From: Prionace glauca
Taxonomy: Eukaryota > Chordata > Chondrichthyes > Carcharhiniformes > Carcharhinidae
NCBI GenBank assembly: GCA_037974335.1
Contig: CM075729.1
Coordinates: forward strand, 92,294,592-92,358,591
Reading direction: 5' to 3'
Length of the DNA: 64,000 bases
Made by a program: the position numbers and the translations under genes. The notes under the pieces are model-generated. The model searched no databases and had not been told where the DNA came from. It saw only the letters and a program-made list of their open reading frames with translations. Positions 1-9,066 of the stretch are shown piece after piece (within the stretch, counting starts at the first letter, position 1; every line of letters begins with the position of its first letter).

Positions 1-640
1 TCAACATCTTATATGTCTCAATGAGATCTCCCCTCATTATTCTAAACTCTCCGCTGCTTGGAGTTATACCTGGCACAAAGGAAGATGTTTGTTGTTTGGG
101 GTTTAACTCTACAATCTATATTAATGAGCTGGATGAAGGGAATGAGAGGACTGTCGCTAAATTTACTGATGATACATTTATGAGTAGGAATGCAAGTTGT
201 GAGGAGGATACAGAGTCTGAAAAGGAATAGAGATAGGTTCAGTGAGTGAGAAAACATTGACAGATGGAGAATAATGTGGGAAAATGTGAGGTTGTCCACT
301 TGGGCAGGAGGATTGAGCAGAATACTAGTGAACTGGAGAGATTCTATCGAGTGATCTGGGTGTCTTTGCATCCAGGAACAGAAAAAAATTAGGAAGACAA
401 ATGGAATGTTGCTCTTCATTCCAATGAGGATGAGTATAAAAGGAGGGATGTTTTGCTACAGCACATTGAGAAAATCACAGTTAGAATATTGTGGACACTT
501 AGGGTCTCCTTACTTAAGGAAAGAGACAGGAGAATTGGAAAGAGTTCAGAGATGGTTCACTCGGCTGATTCCACCGAGTAAGGGATTGTTTTATGAGGAA
601 AGCTTGAGCAAGTTGGGCCGATACTCATTGGAGTAGAACT
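1..640 (+). mobile_element. Fossil CR1-type LINE fragments
   Basis: Bases 1-50 match, in reverse orientation, the 3' coding part of CR1 copies elsewhere in the window. From about 95 a plus-strand piece encodes a decayed reverse transcriptase end: an FTDDT motif in place of FADDT near 160-175, then QLEYCGHLGSPYLRK and RWFTRLIP. It is broken by stops and frameshifts. It lies outside the inverted-repeat arm. Bases 641-755 hold a short decayed repeat tail with no gene. Confidence 0.7.
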
Positions 641-755
641 TATTCCACCACCTCAGCACCATCTTCACCAGGGCAATTAGGGATGGGTGATAAATGCTGG
701 TCTGCATAGAATCACAGAAAATAGGAACAGGAATAGGCTATTTGGATGAATGGAT

Positions 756-1808
756 TGGCCATGCTAAATTACCCCGAGTGTGTTCTTTAGGTGGGTTAGC
801 AATGATAAATGCGCAGGGTTACAGGGAGCCTGGGTTAGAAGATCTTTTGGAGAATCGGGTGAAAAGATTTCCCTCACGTCTCTCAAAATCTGCTGCCTCT
901 GTGATTAAGGGGAAAAGTTTCCTCATATCTACCCTATCTCTGTCCCTCGTAATTCTGTCAATGGACTGAATAGCTTCCTCCTGCACTGTAGGGATTCAAT
1001 GGCTAATAAAAAACTACATGGACAGTGTAAGGTTTCCACGGGTGAAGGGATCCATTTCAAATGGACCCTGTTGTGACCAATCGAGGGCAGGATTCCAGCT
1101 GATTACTCCTCACCCAGGAGCAAAACAAAATTGGGATCCGGTTCAGGAAGTTAACAAATGAGGGAGCCTGTCTGAGGACTGGTCACAATGTGTACACAGC
1201 AAGATCCCACACACAGCAATGAGAACAATCAGCATTGGATCCGGGATAAATGTCGGAATGAACTCATCCCAAAGAGAAAGTAACAGAGAGTCTCCCCGAA
1301 AGCCTGGAACACTGAAGCCACTGGATTGTGAGCCCTGCTGTGGCTGTTTGTCATCAGAACTTCAGCAAGAGATAAGCAGGGAGTGGAGAGAGCAGAGTGA
1401 AAGCTGGGGCAGGTGGCACCTCGGTGTCTGACTGTGCTGCTGCTGTGATCAGTTATATCAGAGAGTGAGACAGAGAGTTCAACATCACATCAAACTCTGC
1501 CTGTGTGTGTCACACTGAGACTGACAGGAGTCTAGAGAGTGATTTCACTCCATGCTGCAGAACACAGTCTGCAAACGTCCAGATCTCCTCCACACGGTGG
1601 GTAAAAGCTGCTTACTTATATCTTGCTGCTTAAAGGGGGGAATGGAAGGAAAGAAATACAGCTGGACTCCCTGTTCTACACAGTGTTCTTCAACCTACCA
1701 TTTCATTGACTGCAGATTCCTCACTAACACCTTCAACTTTTCAGTATTTGTGTTTGAGAAAGTTTCAGCAATGAAAGGGTTAATAACGGAGGATTGGGCT
1801 TTACTTAC
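756..1808. other. J-C side flank of left cluster, no gene seen
   Basis: This stretch mirrors 48777-49842. About 760-1010 is a decayed SINE/LINE mixture shared with 49588-49885. The rest is non-repetitive and holds no exon I recognise. By its position it is the first part of the left J-C intron, read on the minus strand. Confidence 0.6.
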
Positions 1809-1843
1809 TCAGTCTGAGTTTGGTTCCTTTACCAAACGTAAAG
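1809..1843 (-). CDS. IGKJ: Ig kappa-type J segment, left cluster
   Basis: On the minus strand this 35-nt segment encodes FTFGKGTKLRL, with the FGxGT motif diagnostic of light-chain J segments, and ends in one extra base before a GTAAGT splice donor (1808-1803). The upstream heptamer, 23-bp spacer and nonamer follow directly at 1844-1882. It differs from the right J by a single first base in the stretch compared. The C exon it should splice to is not in the window and is expected beyond base 1, because the right cluster has its C about 5.2 kb from J. It is unjoined, about 2 kb from its V. Confidence 0.93.
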
Positions 1844-1882
1844 CACACTGACAGCTTCCAGTGGAGGAGCTGTACAAAAACC
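1844..1882 (-). promoter_or_regulatory. 23-RSS of left J
   Basis: On the plus strand this reads CACACTG (1844-1850), a 23-bp spacer (1851-1873) and ACAAAAACC (1874-1882). On the gene strand that is nonamer GGTTTTTGT, 23-bp spacer, heptamer CAGTGTG, then J. The nonamer is consensus-perfect and the heptamer has one change from CACTGTG. This is the RAG target for V-J joining with the 12-RSS at 3799-3826. Confidence 0.93.
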
Positions 1883-2149
1883 TCTGTCTCTGACTCACTC
1901 ACTCACTCATCTTTCTCTCTCACTCTTTCTCTCTCACTCTTTCTCTCTCTCTGTTTCTCTCAATATCTCTGTGTTTTGTTGGGAGAGTTGAGAATTCTAA
2001 TTTGAGATGATAAATCTTTCAGCTGCTCTTCATATGTGGGCATGGAGAGTAAGAGGGAAACTCGAGGCCTTCAGCGAGCGGTGGACACCACAGGGACTGG
2101 AGTGTGTAGTGGACAGTGCAAATAATTTGTCCAGTTTCCTTTCTTGTGT

Positions 2150-3793
2150 TCATTAAATATTATATAAAACTGTGGGATGTGTCAGTACAGGAGGTGGGAC
2201 TGTGTGTACATTATTATATATTATATAAAACTGTGTGATGTGTCAGTACAGGAGGTGGGACTGTGTGTCCATTATTATATATTATATAAAACTGTGGGAT
2301 GTGTCAGTACAGGAGGTGGGACTGTGTGTCCATTATTATATATTATATAAAACTGTGGGATGTGTCAGTACAGGAGGTGGGACTGTGTGTCCATTATTAT
2401 ATATTATATAAAACTGTGGGATGTGTCAGTACAGGAGGTGGGACTGTGTGTCCATTATTATATATTATATAAAACTGTGGGATGTGTCAGTACAGGAGGT
2501 GGGACTGTGTGTCCATTATTATATATTATATAAAACTGTGGGATGTGTCAGTACAGGAGGTGGGACTGTGTGTCCATTATTATATATTATATAAAACTGT
2601 GGGATGTGTCAGTACAGGAGGTGGGACTGTGTGTCCATTATTATATATTATATAAAACTGTGGGATGTGTCAGTACAGGAGGTGGGACTGTGTGTCCATT
2701 ATTATATATTATATAAAACTGTGGGATGTGTCAGTACAGGAGGTGGGACTGTGTGTCCATTATTATATATTATATAAAACTGTGAGATGTGTCAGTACAG
2801 GAGGTGGTGCTGTGTGTCCATTATTATATATTATATAAAACTGTGGGATGTGTCAGTACAGGAGGTGGGACTGTGTGTCTATTATTATATATTATATAAA
2901 AGTGTGGGATGTGTCAGTACAGGAGGTGGGACTGTGTGTCCATTATTATATATTATATAAAAGTGTGGGATGTGTCAGTACAGGAGGTGGGACTGTGTGT
3001 CCATTATTATATATTATATAAAACTGTGGGATGTGTCAGTACAGGAGGTGGGACTGTGTGTCCATTATTATATATTATATAAAACTGTGGGATGTGTCAG
3101 TACAGGAGGTGGGACTGTGTGTCTATTATTATATATTATATAAAACTGTGGGATGTGTCAGTACAGGAGGTGGGACTGTGTGTCCATTATTATATATTAT
3201 ATAAAACTGTGGGATGTGTCAGTACAGGAGGTGGGACTGTGTGTCCATTATTATATATTATATAAAACTGTGGGATGTGTCAGTACAGGAGGTGGGACTG
3301 TGTGTCCATTATTATATATGATATAAAACTGTGGGATGTGTCAGTACAGGAGGTGGGACTGTGTGTCCATTATTATATATTATATAAAACTGTGGGATGT
3401 GTCAGTACAGGAGGTGGGACTGTGTGTCCATTATTATATATTATATAAAACTGTGGGATGTGTCAGTACAGGAGGTGGGACTGTGTGTCCATTATTATAC
3501 ATTATATAAAACTGTGGGATGTGTCAGTACAGGAGGTGGTGCTGTGTGTCCATTATTATATATTATATAAAACTGTGAGATGTGTCAGTACAGGAGGTGG
3601 TGCTGTGTGTCCATTATTATATATTATATAAAACTGTGGGATGTGTCAGTACAGGAGGTGGGACTGTGTGTCCATTATTATATATTGTATAAAACTGTGG
3701 GATGTGTCAGTACAGGAGGTGGGACTGTGTGTCCATTATTATATATTATATAAAACTGTGGGATGTGTCAGTACAGGAGGTGGTGCTGTGTGT
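2150..3793. repeat. 61-bp minisatellite in left V-J interval, about 27 copies
   Basis: Head-to-tail 61-bp units fill nearly the whole interval between the left J and V signals. Each has an AT-rich part (ATATTATATAAAACTGTG) and a GC-richer part (CAGTACAGGAGGTGGGACTG). Units are about 95-100% alike by eye, with recurrent variants such as GGTGGTGCTG. The array stops within about six bases of the V nonamer at 3799. The same array, inverted, is at 46973-48432. Confidence 0.95.
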
Positions 3794-3798
3794 ATTGG

Positions 3799-3826
3799 GG
3801 TTTTTGTAAGGCTCTGTATCACTGTG
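3799..3826 (-). promoter_or_regulatory. 12-RSS of left V
   Basis: On the gene strand this reads heptamer CACAGTG (3826-3820), 12-bp spacer (3819-3808), nonamer ACAAAAACC (3807-3799). Both elements are consensus. A 12-bp spacer on V and 23 on J is the kappa/sigma arrangement; lambda has the reverse. Confidence 0.95.
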
Positions 3827-4359
3827 TAGAGGGAAGCTCTGATATTGCTGACAGTAATAATCAGCGACATCCTCATTCTGAACATTGCTGATTGTCATGG
3901 TGAATCTTGTCCCAGATCCACTGCCGGTGAATCGGTCGGATACTCCTGTGAATCGTGTTGATGCACCATAGATCAGCAGAGCCGGTTTCTGTCCTTCTCG
4001 CTGTTGGTACCAACCCATGTTATTGCTAACAGATTGACTGGTCGTACAGGTGATGGTCACGGTCTGGCCCAGGCTCACTGACCCCACCGGGGGAGTCTGG
4101 GTCACGCTGATGTCTCCATTGATACCTGAGGATAATAGAGAAACAGAGTGAAGTAAGAACTGTCACAGAAAGAGGCTGTACAATGAGATATTGTTGGAGA
4201 CACTGACTGTTCCTCTCCTTTCAGCATTTTCCCTTCAATCACAAGTCAGGAGAATTGGATTGAAATGGAGAGCAGGGAAATATTCAAGGTGGAAGGAGAG
4301 AGATTTGTACCTGCGATGCAGAATGCCAGAGGCCAGAGCAGCTGGATGGCTGAAATCAT
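3827..4359 (-). CDS. IGKV: Ig kappa-type V gene (leader + V), left cluster
   Basis: Germline light-chain variable gene on the minus strand. The leader exon 4359-4311 encodes [16 protein letters not shown], a hydrophobic signal peptide, and splices at GTAC. A roughly 185-nt intron ends in CAG, and the V exon is 4125-3827. Framework features: first Cys in TITCTTS, Trp in [20 protein letters not shown], then DVADYYC with the second Cys. The germline CDR3 stub QQYQSFPL runs directly into the 12-RSS. No stop, frameshift or missing key residue is seen. Compared with the right V, framework 2 and 3 proteins are identical, and differences concentrate in CDR1 (SNN), CDR2 (GASTR) and CDR3. The start is fixed by the signal peptide and the TATA box 60 bases upstream. 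Likely functional once joined to the J at 1809-1843. Confidence 0.95.
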
Positions 4360-4418
4360 GGTGTGTGCTCGTGTCCCTGTGCCTGGTTACTGATAAACTC
4401 TCCCTTCACTGGGCTCTG

Positions 4419-4473
4419 CTTTATAAAGCTGCAGCCTGTGAGAGTCTCACTGCCTGTTCCTCAGTTTGTAAAT
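4419..4473 (-). promoter_or_regulatory. Left V promoter: TATA and octamer-like motif
   Basis: CTTTATAAAG lies at 4419-4428, 60 bases upstream of the leader ATG. About 45 bases further up, on the gene strand, is ATTTACAA (4473-4466). This is a poor match to the kappa-promoter octamer ATTTGCAT (two changes) but is at the usual distance. Both are conserved in the right promoter. The TATA call is firm; the octamer call is tentative. Confidence 0.65.
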
Positions 4474-4499
4474 GGTCTGACCCAGAGAAACCACGTCAG

Positions 4500-4960
4500 C
4501 ACCTTTCACTTCCTCTTCTTCTCTCCCCGAGACGCTGAGGGACAGAGGCTGAGGGACAGAGGCTGAGGGACAGAGTCTGAGGGTCAGGGACTGAGGGTCT
4601 CTGTCCCTCAGTCTCTGTCCCTCAGTCTGTCCCTCAGTCTCTGTATCTCACTCTCTCAATATCTCTCCCTCACTTGCTGTCTCTGTCTCTCTCAATATTT
4701 GTCTCTCAGTCTCAGTTTTTCTCTCTCGATATCTGTCACTCAGTCTCTGTCTCTATTGATATCACTCCCTCAATTGCTGTCTCTTTCACTCTCTGAGTAA
4801 CTCTTCATTAGTCTATGTCTCTGTCCATCACACTCTCACTGTCTCCCTTTCTTGTCCTTCCTGTCTCACACTCTTTGTGTTCCCTCTCGTTCACTCTTTC
4901 TTTCTCTCTTCTCGTTCTCCCTCCCTCTATTCCTCTCAGTTTCTCCCTCACTTTATCTCA
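4500..4960. repeat. Low-complexity CTGAGGGACAGAG / CTCTGTCTCT tract upstream of left V
   Basis: Short imperfect repeats of CTGAGGGACAGAG are followed by their inverted form and by CTCTCT-rich DNA. The partner tract is 45967-46240 plus 43650-43769 in the right arm, where a CR1 has split it. No gene is seen. Confidence 0.75.
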
Positions 4961-5870
4961 TAGAGTCATCGAGGTTTACAGCAAGGAAACAGGCCCTTCA
5001 GCCCAACTTGTTCATGCTGCCCTTTTTTTTAAAGCCCTAACTCCAGTTGCTGCATTTGGCCCATATCCGTTATACCTATCTTCATGTGACTGCCTAAATA
5101 CTTTTTAAAAGACAAAATTGTACCTGCCTCTATTACTACCTCTGGCAGTTTGTTCCACCTCTGTGTGAAAAAATTGCCCATTTGGACACTTTTGTATCTC
5201 TCCCCTCTCGCCTTAAACCGATGTCCTCTAGTTTTAGAATCCCCTACCTTTGAGAAAAGATATAAATTATCCATTTGATCTATGCCCCTCATTATTTTAT
5301 TGACCTCTATAAAGTCACCCCTCAGCCTCCTACGCTCAAGACAAAAAAGTTCCTGTGGATCCAACCTCTCCTGCTAACCCAAACCATCAAGTCCCGGTAG
5401 CATCCGAGTTGTCATTTGTCAGTCCACTGGTCCAATTCCAGTTGCAATTGGAGATAACTTCCTTCACTGCCCACTATTCCACCAATCTCGGTCCTACCCA
5501 CAAACATATTAACCATACCTCCTATATTCTCATCCAAATAATGAATATAAATGACAAATAACAATGGGCCCAGCCTCGATCCCAATGGCACATCACTCCA
5601 AACAGCTTCCAAACCCCAAAACAATCATTTATCCCCTCTCTCTCATTTCTGTGAGCTAACCAATGCTAATATGTTACCCACACACCACCTTCTTACCCAC
5701 ACATCATCATATCTTGTGTAGTAACATTTGATGTGGTAATTTATCAAAGACCTTTTTGAATTCCCAGTACATCACAGCTACAAGTTCCCCTTTATCCATT
5801 TTGTGACCTCCACAAAGGTGGACAATGACATGTGCAAAACAGAAAGAAACTGCTCCACATCAACCATGAT
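4961..5870 (-). mobile_element. Fossil LINE (CR1-like), older than the inversion, left copy
   Basis: On the minus strand the stretch 5364-5029 encodes the decayed RT end ([22 protein letters not shown], read in two parts; FFTQRWNKLPEVVIEAGTI). The 3' end is near 4961. Pieces from about 5870 to 5400 carry earlier RT parts (SRLGPLLFVIYIHYLDEN). The right arm holds the fuller counterpart (40600-43650). In the left arm two related LINE copies look fused near 5590 and part of the RT is missing. Confidence 0.7.
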
Positions 5871-5878
5871 GTCCATGT

Positions 5879-6110
5879 CCCACTGGAGCCTCCAATAGGG
5901 ACCAGTAAACATGGGCCTCCTTCCCACTGGAGCCTCCAATAGGGACCAGTAAACATGGGCCTCCTTCCCACTGGAGCCTCCAATAGGGACCAGTAAACAT
6001 GGGCCTCCTTCCCACTGGAGCCTCCAATAGGGACCAGTAAACATGGGCCTCCTTCCCACTGGAGCCTCCAATAGGGACATGGGCCTCCTTCCCACTGGAG
6101 CCTCCAGTAG
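5879..6110. repeat. 44-bp minisatellite, left arm, about 5 copies
   Basis: Units contain CCCACTGGAGCCTCCAATAG and GGACCAGTAAACATGGGCC. The open frames across it are repeat artefacts. The right-arm counterpart (40256-40575) has about two more units. Confidence 0.9.
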
Positions 6111-6204
6111 CCGAGCTTCAAACTCCACATTCTCTCCATCACATCCGCCTCTTATTTCCAGCTTGTCCCAAATGCAGTGGGTCTGGACTCTGTCTCACAC
6201 CAAG

Positions 6205-6740
6205 TGTCATTCCAACAGCACTCCTGACCTCACTGACCTATCACCCCCGGCCTCAGTGATCTATCACCCCTGACCTCAGTGATCTATCATCCCTGGCCTC
6301 AGTGATCTATTGCCCCTGGCCTACTGCTCTATCACCCATGGCCTCAGTGATCTATCACCCCTGGCCTCAGTGATCTATCACCCCTGACCTCACTGACCTA
6401 TCACGCCTGGCCTCAGTGATCTATCACCCCTGACCTCAGTGATCTATTGCCCCTCACCTCACTGACCTATCACACCTGGCCTCAGTGATCTATCGCCCCT
6501 GACCTCACTGATCTATCACCTCTGGCCTCACTGATCTATCACCCCTGACCTCACTGACCTATCACGCCTGGCCTCAGTGATCTTTCACCCCTGGCCTCAG
6601 TGATCTATCGCCCCTGACCTCAGTGATCTATCGCCCCTGGCCTCAGTGATCTATCACCCCTGGCCTCAGTGATCTATCGCCCCTGACTTCATTTAACTGT
6701 TACCCCTCACCTCACTGACCTGTCACCCCTGACCTCACTG
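6205..6740. repeat. 23-bp minisatellite, left arm, about 23 copies
   Basis: The unit contains CTCAGTGATCTATCACCCCT plus GGC, with ACC/GCC and CAGT/CACT variants. The counterpart at 39358-40140 has about 34 copies. Confidence 0.9.
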
Positions 6741-6744
6741 CGCT

Positions 6745-7085
6745 CCAATTCCCTCCATGGCCTCACTCCTCCCTACCCCTGTGTCCTGCTCCAGACTCAC
6801 ATTTCTCCCTCACCTTCCATCTGCTGACTCTGTTCCCCGGCTCATCGCTGCTTCCTTCATCCCACCATTGAGAGCAGAACCTTCAGATGCCCAGGTCCTG
6901 CTCTCTGACCTCCCACCCTTAATCCCTCCCCCTCTCCAAATCTTTCTCCCCATCAAACTCCATCCTTTCACCCAAGCCTTCGATCTCTCTTCCTAAACTA
7001 CCCCCAGCCCCTCCCCCATTCCTCTTACGCTGCTCTGTGAAACATAATGGGCTATGTTGTACACTACGGTGCTATATAAATTCAG
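6745..7085 (+). mobile_element. L2-like LINE 3' end fossil, left arm
   Basis: A C-rich degenerate RT end is followed by the tail GGTGCTATATAAATTCA, typical of L2-type elements widespread in fishes. It is mirrored at 39000-39345, so it predates the inverted duplication. Family call from memory of tail and context. Confidence 0.55.
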
Positions 7086-7204
7086 GTTCTGTGTGGATTT
7101 TGGTTGGGGACAGAATTAGACACAGTGGTGAAGGCTCTTGCAGTCAAATATCCTGCTGACAGGGTCCAGACTTCAACACACAGAATGGGACATTGTGTAA
7201 AGTA

Positions 7205-7666
7205 GGAATTATTAAAAATGTATTCATTGATGGGATGTGGGTGTCACTGGCTATCCCAACATTTATTGCCCATCCCTAATTGTCCTTGAGAAGGTGGTGA
7301 TGAGCTGCCTTCTTGAACTGCTGCAGTCCATGAGGTGTACACACACCCACAGTGCTGTTAGGGAGGGGTTTCCACGATTCTGACCCAGCGACAGTGCATG
7401 GATGGAGATGTATTTCCACTTCAGAATGGCATGTGGCTTGGAGGGGAATCTCCCGGTGATGTTGATCCCAGGGATCTGCTACATTTGTCTTTCCAGATGA
7501 TAGTGGTCATGGGTTTTGAAGGTGCTGCCTCAGGAACCTTGGTGAGTTCATGCAGGGCATCTTATAGATGGCACACACTGCTGCCACTGTTCGACAGTGG
7601 TGGAGGGATTTAATGTTTGTGAATGGGGTGCCAATCAAGTGGGGCTGCTTTGTCCTGGATGATGTT
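7205..7666 (-). mobile_element. Old unclassified LINE, outer part, left arm
   Basis: This decayed retroelement tail includes CATTTATTGCCCATCCCTAA and is shared with 38470-38885 in the right arm. Its other half lies at 12080-12680. A CR1 inserted at 7666/7667 split it. No intact frame. Confidence 0.55.
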
Positions 7667-8131
7667 TAGAACAGAGTTGTGGACGAGGCTGCTTTAATTT
7701 AAATTAATTATCAGGGCCACACGGTGAAGCCTTTCACTGTTTGCTGGAGCAGAGAGAGAGAGCTAAGAATTTACCTGTTAAAAACCTGTTTAAAATAAGT
7801 TTAAAGCACTTTGTTCTTTGTAGAACTGTTTAAAGCATTTATTTTATTGTATTTACTGCTAGTTTAGAACAGAGTTGTGGACGAGCCTGCTTCAAATCAG
7901 TACCAGGTTTAAAAGGAGGCCTAGTGTAGACAGCGGGCAGCGTCTGAGCGGGCAGCAGAGTGAGAGGGAAGCAGAGTGAGCTAATAGGGCTTAATATCAA
8001 AAAGGGCTGGAGGGAAAAAAGGACAGGTGAGTTCGTTTGAAAAAAACAAGGAAAAAAAAAAATTTTTTTTTCAATACTACTACAGCAAGAAACAAGGAAA
8101 AAATTTTTCCCATAAAAATTTACAGTGAATA

Positions 8132-9030
8132 ATGGAGGGGCATGTGATGTGTGGTTTCTGTATGATGTGGGAACTGGTGGACCCCAGGGTCCTTCCCAGT
8201 GACCATGTCTGCAGTAAGTGCAGGTTGCTGGAGGAGCTCCAGCTCAAGGTGGATGAGCTGGCCTCTGAGCTACAGACACTGAGGCTCATCAGGGGGAGAG
8301 AGGGTGCCCTTAGACTGGCTAAATCTAAGGGTCAGGGACAAAAGGGGGCTGCTGGGAGGAGGAAGGGGGTGAGGAGCGGAGGCCTCAGCCTCTTAACCTG
8401 CATAACAGGTTTGAGGTTCTTGCTTCCAGTCTGGAAGAGGACGAGGCAAGAGAGGTTGGTGAGCAAACTGCACACGGTACAGTGATGCAGCAGGACATAG
8501 GCAAAGAGAAGGGGAAAAGGAACGTAGTAGTGATTGGGGATAGTGGGGTGAAGGGTATTGACACTGTCCTTTGTCACAATGACAAAGTGCACAGAAGGGT
8601 GTGTTGTCTGCCTGGTGCTCGGGTACAGGATGTCGCAGCTGGGCTGCAGAGGAATCTGGAGTGGGAGGGTGAGAACCCGGTCGTTGTAGTACATGTGGGT
8701 GCCGGCGACGTAGGCAAAATGCGGACTGAGAATCTGGGAAGGGAGTATGAGAAGCTGGGAATGGAATTAAAAAGTAGAACCGACAAGGTGGTTATCTCTG
8801 GGCTACTGCCTGAACCGAGGGCAGACGGGCGTAGGGTTGATAGGATAAAGGAAGTAAATGGATGGCTCAGGGATTGGTGTGGGAGGAATGGGTTCGAATT
8901 TATGGGGCATTGGCACCAGTATTGGGGTAGGTGGGACCTGTTCGGGCAGGATGGGGTTAGTCTGAATCATGCTGGGACCAGAGTGCTGGCGAATCAAGTA
9001 AAGAGGACTGTAGACAGGGCTTTAAACTAA
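8132..9030 (+). pseudogene. CR1 ORF1: zinc-motif/coiled-coil plus esterase domain
   Basis: The N-terminal part (from 8132) has Cys pairs in CGFCMMWE and CSKCRLLEE, then a heptad-like LQLKVDELASELQTLRL segment. The C-terminal part (8482-9030) is an SGNH/GDSL-type esterase: block I around VVVIGDSGVKG, a middle VVVVHVGAGD block, and a final DGVSLNHAGT with the catalytic-type Asp/His. An esterase in ORF1 is a known mark of CR1 LINEs. The two parts lie in different frames, implying one frameshift around 8370-8400. The GDS serine is intact. The role in retrotransposition is presumed to be RNP or membrane-related and is not shown here. Confidence 0.82.
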
Positions 9031-9066
9031 TTAGGGGGGGGGGAGGGTGCGAGGGTAGGTGACGCT

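Noticed and set aside
2150-3793. Regularly spaced repeats recalling a CRISPR array
   Set aside because: The whole 61-bp unit is repeated with no unique spacers, and the DNA is vertebrate.
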